Positions 17,707-27,848 are shown, numbered from the stretch's first letter. The stretch: 64,000 nt of DNA from Saprospiraceae bacterium (GCA_015490715.1 WFXH01000102.1:1-64000); one strand, 5' to 3'. A program made the numbers and translations. Notes: a model not told the origin generated them from the letters alone.

Positions 17707-18543
17707 ATGCCAGTAAAAAAATACAAACCCGTCACACCGGGATTGCGCTTTCGAGTGACGAATGCCTACGCCGAACTGACAACCGACAGGCCGGAAAAAT
17801 CGCTCACCGTCGGCATCAAGAAGACAGGCGGGCGGAACAATCAAGGGCGTCGCACGGTGCGATACAGAGGTGGGGGGCACAAGCGCCGCTATCGAATCAT
17901 CGATTTCAAACGCGACAAAGATGGCGTGCCCGCTACCGTCAAAACCGTCGAATACGACCCCAATCGTTCGGCTTTCATCTCTTTGGTCTGGTACGCCGAC
18001 GGCGAAAAGCGTTACATCATCGCCCCGCGCGGCATCCAGGTGGGACAAAAAATCATGTCGGGGGAAAACGCCTCTCCCGACTTAGGCAACGCCCTCTACC
18101 TCAAAGATATTCCCGTCGGTACTACCGTCCATTGTATCGAAATGCATCCCGGCAAGGGAGCCCAACTCGCCCGAAGCGCAGGAAATTACGCCATATTGGT
18201 CGGCAAGGAAGGAAAATACGCCATCCTCAAATTGCCCTCGGGTGAGGTGCGCAAAATCCTCCTCAGCTGCAAAGCCACCATAGGACAGGTGTCCAATCCC
18301 GACCACCAGCTCGTCAAATACGGAAAAGCCGGTGTCCGCCGTTGGCTCGGCCGTCGACCTCGTACACGTGGTGTCGCCATGAACCCCGTCGACCACCCCA
18401 TGGGCGGTGGCGAAGGTAAAGCCAGCGGTGGCCATCCCCGTTCGCGCAAAGGCCTCTACGCGAAGGGTAAAAAGACGCGCAATCCCAAAAAACCATCCAC
18501 CAAACTCATTCTCAGTCGCCGAAAATCCAAGAAGAAAAAATAA
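17707..18543 (+). CDS. rplB: 50S ribosomal protein L2
   Basis: 278-aa protein needed for subunit association and peptidyl-transferase structure. [23 protein letters not shown] near residue 40 and the C-terminal [20 protein letters not shown], with the conserved histidine, are both intact. Confidence 0.98.
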   Translation: MPVKKYKPVTPGLRFRVTNAYAELTTDRPEKSLTVGIKKTGGRNNQGRRTVRYRGGGHKRRYRIIDFKRDKDGVPATVKTVEYDPNRSAFISLVWYADGEKRYIIAPRGIQVGQKIMSGENASPDLGNALYLKDIPVGTTVHCIEMHPGKGAQLARSAGNYAILVGKEGKYAILKLPSGEVRKILLSCKATIGQVSNPDHQLVKYGKAGVRRWLGRRPRTRGVAMNPVDHPMGGGEGKASGGHPRSRKGLYAKGKKTRNPKKPSTKLILSRRKSKKKK

Positions 18544-18556
18544 AACCCATTAGCTT

Positions 18557-18829
18557 ATGGCACGCTCGCTGAAAAAAGGACCGTACGTACATCACAAATT
18601 GCTCAAAAAAATCGCCCAAATCCACCAGTCCGGTCGACGCGACAAGAGCATCAAGACCTGGTCCAGAGCCAGCATGATCATACCCGATATGGTGGGGTTG
18701 ACCATCATGGTACACGACGGAAGAAAGTTCGTGCCCGTATTCATAAAGGAGAGTATGGTGGGCCACAAGCTCGGCGAGTTTGCGCCTACCCGCACATTTA
18801 AAGGCCACGCCGGTCACCGCAAAAAATAA
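18557..18829 (+). CDS. rpsS: 30S ribosomal protein S19
   Basis: 90-aa head protein. [16 protein letters not shown] and the C-terminal [16 protein letters not shown] are diagnostic. Seven nucleotides separate its ATG from rplB's terminal lysines plus stop region; only six separate its stop from rplV. Confidence 0.98.
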   Translation: MARSLKKGPYVHHKLLKKIAQIHQSGRRDKSIKTWSRASMIIPDMVGLTIMVHDGRKFVPVFIKESMVGHKLGEFAPTRTFKGHAGHRKK

Positions 18830-18835
18830 CAAACC

Positions 18836-19264
18836 ATGGAAGCAAAAGCCATCTTGAGAAATTGTCCCATGTCGGCGCGCAAAATGCGACTCGTCGCCGA
18901 TATCGTCCGCGGCAAAGAGGTCACCGATGCGCTCTATACCCTCAAGTTTACGCGAAAGAAGGCCGCCTCCATCCTCGAAAAACTCCTCCTATCCGCCGTG
19001 GCGAACTGGGAATACAAAAACGACAATACCGTCGATGCCGACGACTATAAACTCATCATCAAAAAACTCCTCGTCGATCAAGCCACTCCCCTCAAGCGCT
19101 TTCGACCAGCGCCCATGGGTCGGGCTATGCCCTACAAAAAACACCGCTGCCACATCACCATCGTCATCGAAAATAAAGTGCCACTGCCCACCGAACAGGA
19201 GCAGTCCGAACAAGTAGCCGAGACAGTGTCCGAAGAAACCGCAGAAAAGACAGATGAACAATAA
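18836..19264 (+). CDS. rplV: 50S ribosomal protein L22 with acidic tail
   Basis: 142 aa, longer than the usual 110-115. The core (RNCPMSARKMRLVADIVRG... PMGRAMPYKKHRCHITIVI) is normal, including the tunnel-lining hairpin. After about residue 118 a Glu/Gln/Thr-rich tail (EQEQSEQVAETVSEE) is added. Its stop region overlaps the inverted motif pair at 19264-19281. Confidence 0.96.
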   Translation: MEAKAILRNCPMSARKMRLVADIVRGKEVTDALYTLKFTRKKAASILEKLLLSAVANWEYKNDNTVDADDYKLIIKKLLVDQATPLKRFRPAPMGRAMPYKKHRCHITIVIENKVPLPTEQEQSEQVAETVSEETAEKTDEQ

Positions 19265-19281
19265 TTTCATACGTATAAAAT
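19264..19281. repeat. Abutting inverted pair of dispersed motifs before rpsC
   Basis: ATTTCATAC (19264-19272) is followed directly by GTATAAAAT (19273-19281), an 18-bp near-perfect palindrome with one mismatched pair, ending eight bases before the rpsC ATG. Confidence 0.65.
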
Positions 19282-19289
19282 CGTAGCAT

Positions 19290-19985
19290 ATGGGTCAAAA
19301 GACAAACCCCATCGGCAACCGACTGGGCATCATTCGCGGATGGGACTCCTTCTGGTTTGATGAAAAAAACTATGCGCAAAACGTCGTCAGCGACTACCAG
19401 ATACGCGACTACTTGCGCAAGCGCATTAAACGCGGCGGCATATCACGCATTATCATAGAGCGTCCGCTCAATAAAATCAATATCACCATCAACACTTCCA
19501 AGCCCGGCGTCATCATCGGCCGCCAGGGCAAGGAGGTCGATGCCATTCGCGAAGAGCTCAAAAAGCTCACCGGCAAAGACGTCTCTATCGATATCTACGA
19601 AATCCGCCAGCCCGAACTCGATGCCTATCTCGTGGCGGAAAACATCGTCCAGCAAATCGAAAAGCGCGCCAGCTATCGACGGGCCGTCAAAATGGCCATC
19701 CAATCGACCATGCGCGCCGGCGCAAAGGGCATTAAAGTGCGAGTCTCGGGACGACTCAATGGCGCTGAAATGGCCCGCTCAGAAGAGTACAAAGACGGCC
19801 GCATTCCACTGCATACCTTCCGCGCAGATATCGACTACGCACTCCAGGAAGCACATACCATCTACGGTAAAATCGGCGTCAAGGTGTGGATCTGCAAGGG
19901 CGAAGTCCTCGAAAAGCGAGAGCTCACGCCCAGCGCCATCCGCGACCGCAAGCGAAGAAGCGACCGACGCGGACGCCGACGCTAA
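19290..19985 (+). CDS. rpsC: 30S ribosomal protein S3
   Basis: 231-aa protein at the mRNA entry site with helicase activity in the ribosome. [20 protein letters not shown] begins it, and the KH-domain loop reads [12 protein letters not shown]. The C-terminal tail is basic ([12 protein letters not shown]). It is followed by the second copy of the 20-bp repeat and an internal promoter box. Confidence 0.97.
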   Translation: MGQKTNPIGNRLGIIRGWDSFWFDEKNYAQNVVSDYQIRDYLRKRIKRGGISRIIIERPLNKINITINTSKPGVIIGRQGKEVDAIREELKKLTGKDVSIDIYEIRQPELDAYLVAENIVQQIEKRASYRRAVKMAIQSTMRAGAKGIKVRVSGRLNGAEMARSEEYKDGRIPLHTFRADIDYALQEAHTIYGKIGVKVWICKGEVLEKRELTPSAIRDRKRRSDRRGRRR

Positions 19986-19990
19986 GTTCA

Positions 19991-20010
19991 ACCATTTTAT
20001 ACTACCAAAA
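19991..20010 (-). repeat. 20-bp repeat, copy 2 (inverted partner at 16091)
   Basis: ACCATTTTATACTACCAAAA, the exact reverse complement of 16091-16110, five bases after the rpsC stop and immediately before the internal promoter box at 20026. Confidence 0.8.
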
Positions 20011-20025
20011 TTGAACGAAAAATAC

Positions 20026-20033
20026 TACCTTTG
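20026..20033 (+). promoter_or_regulatory. Internal promoter of the ribosomal operon
   Basis: TACCTTTGCA in the 105-nt gap between rpsC and rplP, the longest gap inside the S10-spc part. The box equals that before rpsL; a TTG lies 12 nt upstream in both. It would let rplP and downstream genes be transcribed separately. Confidence 0.5.
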
Positions 20034-20090
20034 CACCGCTTTTGACCAGGCGTAGAGCCTCAAGCGATCAAACTTAACAACACCATTACG

Positions 20091-20510
20091 ATGCTGCAAC
20101 CAAAACGAACCAAATATCGCAAACAACAAAAAGGGAGGATCCGAGGGGTGGCCTCTCGAGGCTATACCGTTGCTTTTGGCTCGTTTGGGCTCAAATCCCT
20201 CGAACCCGGCTGGATCACCAGTCGTCAGATCGAAGCTGCACGTGTCGCCATGACGCGTCACATGCGCAGGGAAGGAAAAGTATGGATCCGCATATTTCCC
20301 GACAAACCCATCACCAAAAAACCCCTCGAAGTCCGCATGGGTAAGGGTAAAGGCAATGTCGAATACTACGTAGCCGTCGTCAAACCCGGCACCATCATGT
20401 TTGAAATCGATGGCGTCAAAAGAGCCGTGGCAGAAGAAGCGCTCCGACTGGCGGCGCAAAAACTGCCCGTCAAGACGAAAATCACCGTACGTCCAGATTA
20501 CGTCGAATGA
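20091..20510 (+). CDS. rplP: 50S ribosomal protein L16
   Basis: 139-aa protein near the A site. [19 protein letters not shown] starts it and [17 protein letters not shown] contains the usual loop. It is the first gene after the putative internal promoter and has an 57-nt leader from that promoter. Confidence 0.98.
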   Translation: MLQPKRTKYRKQQKGRIRGVASRGYTVAFGSFGLKSLEPGWITSRQIEAARVAMTRHMRREGKVWIRIFPDKPITKKPLEVRMGKGKGNVEYYVAVVKPGTIMFEIDGVKRAVAEEALRLAAQKLPVKTKITVRPDYVE

Positions 20511-20530
20511 CCGTCTAAAATCCGTCAACC

Positions 20531-20812
20531 ATGCCTAATAAAGCATATCAGGAATTCGTCCAAATGAGCGATGAGGAGCTCATCGAACAAGTCCAAAAGG
20601 CCAAAAAGGCCTACGACGAAATGCGCTACGAACACAGCGTCACCGGCATCGAATCTCCCATCGCTCTGCGCAAGCTCCGCCGCGATATCGCGCGCATGCT
20701 TACCGAACTGCGCAAGCGCGAGCTCGACCGAATGTCTGAAGAAGAACTCGCCAAGCGCTCCAAAATTCGCGCTCGTCGACGACGACAGAAAAAGCAAAAA
20801 CGCAAAAAATAA
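20531..20812 (+). CDS. rpmC: 50S ribosomal protein L29 with basic tail
   Basis: 93 aa against a usual 62-70. The coiled-coil core ([20 protein letters not shown]... [22 protein letters not shown]) is normal; about 27 residues follow, ending in the very basic [14 protein letters not shown]. The tail would project near the tunnel exit. Confidence 0.96.
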   Translation: MPNKAYQEFVQMSDEELIEQVQKAKKAYDEMRYEHSVTGIESPIALRKLRRDIARMLTELRKRELDRMSEEELAKRSKIRARRRRQKKQKRKK

Positions 20813-20823
20813 ATGCATTGACC

Positions 20824-21096
20824 ATGTCTACCGAACTACCACCATGGCTCAAAGGTCGAAAACAACGCGTCGGCACCGTCGTTTCCGATAAAATGGATAA
20901 AACCGTAGCCGTACTGATCGAGCGCTATGTGCCACATCCCAAGTACAAAAAGCGCATCAAGCGCTCCAAAAAGTTTCTCGCCCACGACGAAAACAATGAG
21001 TGCCGCGTGGGCGACGTCGTCCGCATCATCGAAACACGACGCTATAGCAAACGAAAAGCATGGAAAGTGCTCGAAATCATCGAGCGAGCCAAATAA
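20824..21096 (+). CDS. rpsQ: 30S ribosomal protein S17
   Basis: 90-aa 16S rRNA binder with OB fold; [25 protein letters not shown] is the family signature. ATG 20824 ([11 protein letters not shown]) is used; a TTG six bases earlier is not needed. Confidence 0.97.
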   Translation: MSTELPPWLKGRKQRVGTVVSDKMDKTVAVLIERYVPHPKYKKRIKRSKKFLAHDENNECRVGDVVRIIETRRYSKRKAWKVLEIIERAK

Positions 21097-21117
21097 ACCG
21101 TTTTAAACCCAACGACC

Positions 21118-21483
21118 ATGATCCAACAGGAAACACGCCTCAAAGTAGCCGATAACACCGGAGCGACTGAAGTGCTCTGCATTCGCGTACTCGGTGGCTC
21201 CAAACGCCGATATGCCTCCGTGGGCGATAAAATCGTGGTCACGGTCAAAAGCGCCACGCCAGGGGGAATCAAAAAGGGTACCGTCTCCCGCGCTGTCGTC
21301 GTGCGCACCAAAAAAGAAGTCCGACGAAAAGACGGCACCTACATCCGCTTTGACGACAACGCCTGCGTCTTGCTCAATGCACAAGACGAACCCAGAGGTA
21401 CGCGCATCTTCGGACCCGTAGCGCGCGAACTGCGCGAAAAAAACTTCATGCGCATCGTGAGCTTAGCTCCTGAAGTACTGTAA
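21118..21483 (+). CDS. rplN: 50S ribosomal protein L14
   Basis: 121-aa intersubunit-bridge protein. [16 protein letters not shown] at the N-terminus and [10 protein letters not shown] plus the C-terminal [12 protein letters not shown] are standard. Confidence 0.98.
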   Translation: MIQQETRLKVADNTGATEVLCIRVLGGSKRRYASVGDKIVVTVKSATPGGIKKGTVSRAVVVRTKKEVRRKDGTYIRFDDNACVLLNAQDEPRGTRIFGPVARELREKNFMRIVSLAPEVL

Positions 21484-21501
21484 AACCAAAACCGCGAACC
21501 C

Positions 21502-21840
21502 ATGGCAAAGAAACGATTTCAACCCAAGCCAAAAATAAAAAAAGGCGACACAGTCGTCGTTATCGCCGGTAGCCACAAATACAAAGGTGTCAAAGGTAAA
21601 GTGCTCGCCGTGTATCCGAAGAAAAACCGCGTGCTCGTCGAGGGCGTCAATATCGTCAAAAAACACGTCAAACCTACCGAAACCCAAAAGGGCGGCATCA
21701 TCGAAGTCGAAGCCCCCATCCATATTTCCAACGTCATGTACTGGGATGAAAAAATCGGCGCACCAACACGCATCGGCCGAAGAGTAGAAAACGGCAAAAT
21801 CGTCCGATATTCCAAAAAATCGGGTAGAACAATCGATTGA
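21502..21840 (+). CDS. rplX: 50S ribosomal protein L24
   Basis: 112-aa assembly initiator with a KOW motif ([22 protein letters not shown]). [13 protein letters not shown] in the second half is typical of the family. Confidence 0.97.
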   Translation: MAKKRFQPKPKIKKGDTVVVIAGSHKYKGVKGKVLAVYPKKNRVLVEGVNIVKKHVKPTETQKGGIIEVEAPIHISNVMYWDEKIGAPTRIGRRVENGKIVRYSKKSGRTID

Positions 21841-21875
21841 GTCAACGCAAGTAAAGCGATTAAGACCATAGGGCT

Positions 21876-22430
21876 ATGGAAAAATACGAACCGAGACTGA
21901 AAAAATACTACAGAGAAGAAGTCGTCCCCAAACTCATGGAGAAGTTTGGGTATAAAAATGTCATGCAAGTACCTCGGCTGGTCAAAATAGTACTCAACCG
22001 AGCCGTAGGAAAGGCTACCCAGGATAAAAAGCTCGTCGACTACGCGGTCGAAGAGCTCACCACGATTGCCGGCCAACGCGCCGTGCCCATTAAGGCCAAG
22101 CGCAGCGTGGCCAACTTCAAACTCCGCAAAGGCATGCCCATCGCCGCTAAGGTCACCCTCCGACGCGATCGCATGTGGGAGTTTCTCGACAAACTCATCA
22201 ACGCAGCGCTCCCCCGCGTGCGCGACTTCAAAGGCGTCAGCGATAAGAGCTTCGACGGTAGAGGTAATTTTAACATGGGCGTCGACGAACAAATCATCTT
22301 CCCCGAAATTATTGTGGATAAAATACACGAAATCGGTGGTCTCGATATCGCCATCGTCACCACCGCTAAGACCGATCAGGAAGCCTACGAGCTGCTCAAA
22401 GAGCTCGGCTTCCCCTTTAAAAATTCTTAA
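21876..22430 (+). CDS. rplE: 50S ribosomal protein L5
   Basis: 184-aa 5S rRNA-binding protein. [18 protein letters not shown]-type N-terminal region, the [14 protein letters not shown] strand and [20 protein letters not shown] are diagnostic. Confidence 0.98.
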   Translation: MEKYEPRLKKYYREEVVPKLMEKFGYKNVMQVPRLVKIVLNRAVGKATQDKKLVDYAVEELTTIAGQRAVPIKAKRSVANFKLRKGMPIAAKVTLRRDRMWEFLDKLINAALPRVRDFKGVSDKSFDGRGNFNMGVDEQIIFPEIIVDKIHEIGGLDIAIVTTAKTDQEAYELLKELGFPFKNS

Positions 22431-22444
22431 AAAATAGTAGAGCA

Positions 22445-22714
22445 ATGGCTAAGAAATCAATTATAGCACGACAGAAAAAACGCGAGCGACTCGTAGCAAA
22501 ATACGCCGAGCTGCGCAGACAGCTCAAAAAGGAAGGCAAATGGCTGGAGCTCGACAAACTCCCCAAAAATGCCTCACCCGTGCGTCTGCGCAACCGCTGC
22601 CAGATCACCGGTAGAGCACGCGGCTATTTCCGCAAATTCGGAATCTCGCGCATCATGCTGCGCCAAATGGCCAACGAAGGCCTGATTCCGGGTATTACTA
22701 AAGCCAGCTGGTAA
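22445..22714 (+). CDS. rpsN: 30S ribosomal protein S14, zinc-free type
   Basis: 89-aa long form without the CxxC zinc ribbon. [21 protein letters not shown] is the conserved core and it ends GITKASW. Confidence 0.98.
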   Translation: MAKKSIIARQKKRERLVAKYAELRRQLKKEGKWLELDKLPKNASPVRLRNRCQITGRARGYFRKFGISRIMLRQMANEGLIPGITKASW

Positions 22715-22726
22715 ATCCATTCGACT

Positions 22727-23155
22727 ATGGCCAAGAAAAACAAACTGTCTACCAAAGTAACCGATCAATTAGGCGATTTCCTCACGCGTATACGCAATGC
22801 CCAAATGGCAGGTCATCGTGTACTCGAAGTACCTGCCTCCAAACTCAAAAAACGCATCACCGAAATCCTCTACGACCAGGGTTATATCCGCAAGTACAAA
22901 TTCGACAAGGACGACAGAGGATTTGAAATCATACGCATCGCCCTCAAGTACGAAAAAGACACCGGCCTGCCCGTCATCAAAGGCATCGGCCGCATCAGCA
23001 AACCCTCGCTGAGAAAATACGCAAAGGCGAAAAACATACCGTACATCATCAACGGCCTCGGCATCGCTATCGTATCTACATCTAAAGGAGTGATGACCGA
23101 CAAAGAAGCCCGCCGACAAAACGTCGGGGGTGAACTCCTCTGCTACGTCTATTAA
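22727..23155 (+). CDS. rpsH: 30S ribosomal protein S8
   Basis: 142-aa central-domain 16S binder. It contains DFLTRIRNAQMAGH, and the C-terminal VSTSKGVMTDKEARRQNVGGELLCYVY. The N-terminus is about ten residues longer than in E. coli. S8 is the translational repressor of the spc genes in enterobacteria; no such site was recognised here. Confidence 0.97.
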   Translation: MAKKNKLSTKVTDQLGDFLTRIRNAQMAGHRVLEVPASKLKKRITEILYDQGYIRKYKFDKDDRGFEIIRIALKYEKDTGLPVIKGIGRISKPSLRKYAKAKNIPYIINGLGIAIVSTSKGVMTDKEARRQNVGGELLCYVY

Positions 23156-23172
23156 TAGAAAATCGTTCGCTT

Positions 23173-23727
23173 ATGTCGCGTATCGGCAAAAACCCTATAC
23201 CTATCCCAAACGGAGTCGAAGTCACCGTCGACAAGAGCAATGTCGTAACCGTCAAGGGTCCGAAGGGACAACTCACCCAACAAGTCGACCCGGATATCAC
23301 CGTCGAAATCGAAGACAATACCATCTATGTCAAGCGCCCCACCGACCAAAAGCGCCATAAAGCGATGCATGGACTGTATCGCTCGCTCATCGCCAATATG
23401 GTCGAAGGCGTCTCTAAGGGATATGTCAAAGAACTCGAATTGGTAGGTGTGGGATATCGCGTCTCCAACCAGGGCAATCTCCTCGAAATCCACGTGGGCT
23501 ACTCTCATCCCATCCTCTTCGTCGTGCCCGAAGAGCTCAAAGTATCGACCGAGATGAAAAAAGGTAGCCCACCACTCATACGCTTAGAAGGAATCGACAA
23601 GCAACTCATCGGCGAAATCGCCGCCAAAATCCGATCCTTCCGTAAACCCGAACCCTACAAGGGCAAGGGTATCCGATATAAAGGAGAAGTCATACGCAGG
23701 AAAGTGGGTAAAATGGCTGGTAAATAA
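23173..23727 (+). CDS. rplF: 50S ribosomal protein L6
   Basis: 184-aa protein near the factor-binding site. MSRIGKNPIPIP, LRSLIANMVEGVSKGY-type helix (YRSLIANMVEGVSKGY) and the C-terminal PEPYKGKGIRYKGEVIRRKVGK are standard. Confidence 0.98.
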   Translation: MSRIGKNPIPIPNGVEVTVDKSNVVTVKGPKGQLTQQVDPDITVEIEDNTIYVKRPTDQKRHKAMHGLYRSLIANMVEGVSKGYVKELELVGVGYRVSNQGNLLEIHVGYSHPILFVVPEELKVSTEMKKGSPPLIRLEGIDKQLIGEIAAKIRSFRKPEPYKGKGIRYKGEVIRRKVGKMAGK

Positions 23728-23736
23728 CCGTAGACT

Positions 23737-24090
23737 ATGGCAAAGTCAAAAGCTGAAAGGAGAGAGCGCATCCGTAGAGGTATTCGCAAAAAGATACACG
23801 GCACGGCCGAACGGCCACGGCTGTGCGTGTTCCGCAGCAATAAAGAAATCTACTGCCAGTTTGTCGACGACGATCGCGGCGTGACGCTGGCAGCCGCTTC
23901 ATCAAGAGATAAGGGCATCGATAAATCTCTTACTCCAATAGAACAGGCCTTTCAAGTGGGTAAGCTCGCTGCCGAAAGAGCGCTCCAAAAAGGCATTACC
24001 AAAGTCGTATTCGACCGCGCCGGATACCTCTATCACGGACGCGTCAAAGCACTCGCCGAAGGAGCACGTGAAGGTGGATTGGATTTTTAA
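23737..24090 (+). CDS. rplR: 50S ribosomal protein L18
   Basis: 117-aa 5S rRNA binder. [25 protein letters not shown] (split) and the C-terminal [26 protein letters not shown] are diagnostic. Confidence 0.98.
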   Translation: MAKSKAERRERIRRGIRKKIHGTAERPRLCVFRSNKEIYCQFVDDDRGVTLAAASSRDKGIDKSLTPIEQAFQVGKLAAERALQKGITKVVFDRAGYLYHGRVKALAEGAREGGLDF

Positions 24091-24108
24091 ACGTAAACGT
24101 TGCAAGCT

Positions 24109-24639
24109 ATGACAGTGGGAAAATCTCTTCGCAAACTAAAAAAGATAAAAGCAGCCGAACTCGAACTCGAACAACGCGTCGTGGCCATCAAGCGTGTGGC
24201 AAAAGTCACCAAAGGAGGACGCACGTTTGGGTTTGCTGCTACCGTCGTCGTCGGCAATAAAAACGGCATCGTCGGCCATGGCCACGGCAAGGCCCGAGAA
24301 GTGTCTCTCGCCATCTCCAAAGCCGTCGATGATGCCAAGAAAAACCTCGTCCAGGTCCCCCTCAAAGGGACCACCGTCCCACACGAACAGTGGGGAAAAT
24401 TCGGTGCCGCACGCGTGTTTATTAAGCCCGCCGTCGAAGGTACCGGTGTCATTGCAGGTGGATCGATGCGCGCCGTGCTCGAATGCGCCGGCATCCACAA
24501 CGTACTCTGTAAATCCATGGGCTCTTCCACGCCCGAAAACGTCGTCAAAGCAACCATCGATGCGCTCGTCAAAATGCGTACCGCCGAAGAAGTAGCACGT
24601 GCACGAGGCATTTCACTTCAAAAAGTCTTTAACGGCTAA
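24109..24639 (+). CDS. rpsE: 30S ribosomal protein S5
   Basis: 176-aa protein important for decoding accuracy. [35 protein letters not shown], and [19 protein letters not shown] are family signatures. ATG 24109 is used; a TTG nine bases earlier is discounted. Confidence 0.97.
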   Translation: MTVGKSLRKLKKIKAAELELEQRVVAIKRVAKVTKGGRTFGFAATVVVGNKNGIVGHGHGKAREVSLAISKAVDDAKKNLVQVPLKGTTVPHEQWGKFGAARVFIKPAVEGTGVIAGGSMRAVLECAGIHNVLCKSMGSSTPENVVKATIDALVKMRTAEEVARARGISLQKVFNG

Positions 24640-24643
24640 GACT

Positions 24644-24844
24644 ATGGCTAAGATTCAAATCACACAAGTGCGAAGTAAAATCGGTCGACCCAAAAAACAA
24701 AAGGCTACTCTTGAAGCCTTAGGTCTACGACGCATGCACCAAACCGTCGTCCACGAAGCCACGCCCCAAATATTGGGAATGGTTCGAAAGGTGCAGCACT
24801 TGGTCAAAGTGACTCCTGTCGAAGAAACCAACGATAAAAAATAA
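24644..24844 (+). CDS. rpmD: 50S ribosomal protein L30
   Basis: 66-aa protein. It starts [20 protein letters not shown], four nucleotides after the rpsE stop. An in-frame extension back into rpsE exists but is ignored because it lies wholly inside that gene. Confidence 0.96.
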   Translation: MAKIQITQVRSKIGRPKKQKATLEALGLRRMHQTVVHEATPQILGMVRKVQHLVKVTPVEETNDKK

Positions 24845-24850
24845 TCCAGC

Positions 24851-25300
24851 ATGGAATTACATCAACTAAAACCAGCCAAAGGTTCCGTCAAAGAGCGCAA
24901 GCGGGTCGGACGCGGCCAGGGCTCCGGACGTGGGGGAACCAGTACGCGCGGTCACAAAGGCGATAAGTCGCGCTCAGGGCATAAAATCAAGCGCGGCTAC
25001 GAAGGCGGACAACTCCCCATACATATGCGCATACCCAAACGCGGATTCCACTCCCGTAACCGCGTCGAATACGTCCCCCTCAATCTCGACCAAATCACCA
25101 TGTACTGCGAAAAATACGGCCTCGACGAAATTACCCTCCAATGGCTGTATGAAAAGCGCATACTCCGCAAAAACGAACGGGTCAAAGTGCTCGGACGTGG
25201 CGAAATCAACAAACCAGTCAAAATCGAAGCCCATAAGTGCTCCGAAACAGCAAAAAAAGCTATTGAAGCAGCAGGAGGTACCGTGACTATTGTCGACTAA
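24851..25300 (+). CDS. rplO: 50S ribosomal protein L15
   Basis: 149-aa late-assembly protein. GRGQGSGRGGTSTRGHKGDKSRSG is the Gly-rich N-terminal arm and EGGQLPIHMRIPKRGF the conserved core. Confidence 0.98.
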   Translation: MELHQLKPAKGSVKERKRVGRGQGSGRGGTSTRGHKGDKSRSGHKIKRGYEGGQLPIHMRIPKRGFHSRNRVEYVPLNLDQITMYCEKYGLDEITLQWLYEKRILRKNERVKVLGRGEINKPVKIEAHKCSETAKKAIEAAGGTVTIVD

Positions 25301-25317
25301 TTGATCAATTGGGTAGC

Positions 25318-26688
25318 ATGAAAAAGCTCATCGAGACACTCCGAAATATCTGGAAAATCAAAGAACTCCGCCAGAGAATACTCTTCACCCTGGGCCTCAT
25401 CTTCGTCTATCGCTACGGATCGTTTGTCGTCATCCCCGGCGTCATCCCCGAGGCCCTCGAAGCGGCTACACAAAATCAGAATACCCTTTTTGGCTTGATC
25501 AACATGTTTACCGGCGGGGCATTCAACAATGCCGCCATCTTTGCGCTCGGCATTATGCCCTACATCACGGCCTCCATCATCATCCAGCTGCTCGGCTTTG
25601 CAGTACCCTACTTCCAACGCCTCCAGACTAAAGAAGGAGAATCCGGTCGTAAAAAGCTCAATCAAATCACGCGCATACTGACCCTCTTCATCACCCTCGT
25701 CCAAGGTGGGGGCTACCTCACTTATCTCATCAGTACTCCCAATGTGGTGACGTCCGAAATACCGATCGGCATCTTTTGGGTCACCAATATGATACTCCTG
25801 TCGACAGGTACCATCTTCGCCATGTGGCTGGGCGAACGCATTACCGACCGCGGAATAGGCAACGGCATCTCCTTGCTCATCATGATCGGCATTATCGCCG
25901 GATTGCCCATCTCCTTAGTGGGTGAATTTCAAGCGCGCTTTAGCGAAGGCCAACTCTTTCGCTTTGTTCTCATACTGAGCTTCTTTTACATTATCACTAT
26001 GGCGACGATTGCCATCGTGCAGGCCGTGCGCAAAATCCCCATCCAGTTTGCCAAGCGCATGATAGGGCGCGGCAACTATCAAATGCCCGTAGCAGGGGCA
26101 CGCGATTATATACCCGTCAAGGTCAATGCCGCCGGCGTAATGCCCATCATCTTTGCCCAGGCCATCATGTTCTTGCCCGTCACCGTAGTCCAATACCTCG
26201 CTGGGGATCAAGCCATTGCCTCCAGCCCATTCCTACAATCACTCATGGATCCCTTCTCCCTTTCAAGCTCCATATTGGCCTTCATCCTCGTCGTACTCTT
26301 TACCTATGTCTATACAGCCCTCGTTGTCGACCCCAAGCAGTATGCCGAATACCTCAAGAGACAAAATGCCTTTATTCCGGGAGTCAAACCCGGCAAAGCC
26401 ACCGCCGAATACATCGATGCCATCGTCTCCAAGGTCACCCTGCCGGGATCCATCTTTCTCGGCATCATTACCGTTATGCCCGCCATTGCCAATAAAGTGC
26501 TCGGCGCTACTCCAGCCTTTTCGACGTTCTTTGGCGGCACTTCTCTCATCATCCTCGTCGGAGTGATCCTCGATACGCTTCAGCAAATTGAGACCTATCT
26601 GCTCATGAAAAAATACGACGGCCTCGTTAAATCCGGCCGCATTATGGGGCGCACACGAGGCCTTCAAGGCATCGGAGCCCCAATTTGA
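25318..26688 (+). CDS. secY: Protein translocase subunit SecY
   Basis: 456-aa core of the SecYEG channel in the inner membrane, with ten predicted membrane helices. GSFVVIPGVIPEALE after TM1, FNNAAIFALGIMPYITASII in the plug/TM2 region, and the cytosolic loop ending EYLKRQNAFIPGVKPGKAT are conserved. ATG 25318 is chosen over a TTG nine bases upstream. It is the last gene of the spc part; adk, found here in many bacteria, is absent. Confidence 0.97.
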   Translation: MKKLIETLRNIWKIKELRQRILFTLGLIFVYRYGSFVVIPGVIPEALEAATQNQNTLFGLINMFTGGAFNNAAIFALGIMPYITASIIIQLLGFAVPYFQRLQTKEGESGRKKLNQITRILTLFITLVQGGGYLTYLISTPNVVTSEIPIGIFWVTNMILLSTGTIFAMWLGERITDRGIGNGISLLIMIGIIAGLPISLVGEFQARFSEGQLFRFVLILSFFYIITMATIAIVQAVRKIPIQFAKRMIGRGNYQMPVAGARDYIPVKVNAAGVMPIIFAQAIMFLPVTVVQYLAGDQAIASSPFLQSLMDPFSLSSSILAFILVVLFTYVYTALVVDPKQYAEYLKRQNAFIPGVKPGKATAEYIDAIVSKVTLPGSIFLGIITVMPAIANKVLGATPAFSTFFGGTSLIILVGVILDTLQQIETYLLMKKYDGLVKSGRIMGRTRGLQGIGAPI

Positions 26689-26775
26689 TCGCGATTTAGA
26701 GTACCTAAACGCTGTCGAGGTGAACAAGCTATTGCACAAAGCGTTACAAAAAACAAGCCGTTCGATTCGGACTAT

Positions 26776-27576
26776 ATGATTCACATTCGCTCGGAAGAAG
26801 AAATCGCCCTCCTTAGACAGAGCAACCAGTTGGTAAGCCGTACCCTGGCACACATAGCAAAACACCTCAAACCCGGCATTACAGGTCAACAGCTCGATGC
26901 ACTGGCCGAGGAGTACATACGCGATCACGGAGCAGAGCCTGCCTTTAAGGGGTATCGCGGCTTTCCCGCTACCCTGTGTATATCCATCAATCACTGCGTC
27001 GTACACGGCATCCCCAATGACAAACCCATACAAGAAGGAGATATTGTGAGCGTCGACTGTGGAGTAGAGCGAGAAGGATATTTTGGCGATGCGGCGTATA
27101 CTTTTGCGGTCGGAGTAGAGGATCCAGCAATCTTAGACCTATTAAAAGCTACCGTCCATAGTCTCTATCTCGGCATTGGCCAGGCCAAGCACGGCAACCG
27201 CGTCGGCGATATTGGATGGGCCATTCAAAACTACATCGAACGCGAAAAGGGCTATTCCGTCGTACGCGATCTCGTAGGTCACGGCATCGGCACCCAACTA
27301 CACGAACCCCCCGAAATACCCAACTTCGGCCGCCGCGGCCGAGGGCCACTGCTCAAGTCCGGCATGGTCATCGCCATCGAACCCATGATCAACATGGGAA
27401 AGGCACGAGTCGTCCAAGCATCCGATGGTTGGTCTATCCTCACCAGCGACGGCAAACCCTCCGCTCACTTCGAACACACCGTCGCCGTGCGCAACGGCCG
27501 CGCTGAACTATTATCGGATCACGGCGTTATCGAAGAGGAAATAAAAAACAATCCATATCTTGTCTCTATCTCGTAA
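26776..27576 (+). CDS. map: Methionine aminopeptidase, type I
   Basis: 266-aa cytosolic metallopeptidase removing the initiator Met. The five metal ligands are visible: Asp in SVDCGVE, Asp in YFGDAAYTF, His in [11 protein letters not shown], Glu in VIAIEPMI and Glu in HFEHTVAV. It follows secY after 87 nt. Its nearness to SecY, IF-1 and L36 is the common bacterial arrangement. Confidence 0.97.
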   Translation: MIHIRSEEEIALLRQSNQLVSRTLAHIAKHLKPGITGQQLDALAEEYIRDHGAEPAFKGYRGFPATLCISINHCVVHGIPNDKPIQEGDIVSVDCGVEREGYFGDAAYTFAVGVEDPAILDLLKATVHSLYLGIGQAKHGNRVGDIGWAIQNYIEREKGYSVVRDLVGHGIGTQLHEPPEIPNFGRRGRGPLLKSGMVIAIEPMINMGKARVVQASDGWSILTSDGKPSAHFEHTVAVRNGRAELLSDHGVIEEEIKNNPYLVSIS

Positions 27577-27611
27577 AATTATCCGATATTTGCAGTCCGA
27601 AATTGGCAAGG

Positions 27612-27827
27612 ATGGCTAAACAACCGCTGATCAAACAAGATGGGGTCGTCACAGAAGCGCTCTCCAACGCCATGTTTCGCGTCAAACTCGAAAGCGGACA
27701 CGAAATCCTGGCGACCATTTCGGGCAAAATGCGGCTCAACTACATCCGCATACTGCCCGGCGACAAAGTAGCTGTCGAAATTTCGCCATACGATCTCAAT
27801 AGAGGTCGAATCACATACCGCTATTAA
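27612..27827 (+). CDS. infA: Translation initiation factor IF-1
   Basis: 71-aa S1/OB-fold factor. It starts [20 protein letters not shown] and ends [14 protein letters not shown] 27612 is used; a TTG nine bases upstream is not. A GATATTTG sequence just upstream resembles a -7 box with one mismatch. Confidence 0.97.
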   Translation: MAKQPLIKQDGVVTEALSNAMFRVKLESGHEILATISGKMRLNYIRILPGDKVAVEISPYDLNRGRITYRY

Positions 27828-27848
27828 ACCACTAAACTGTCGGAAGTC

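Noticed and set aside
20011-20033. TTG at 12-nt spacing as a true -33 element
   Set aside because: It occurs at three TACCTTTG boxes but the known consensus needs about 19-21 nt; kept as an observation, not called as a -33 element.
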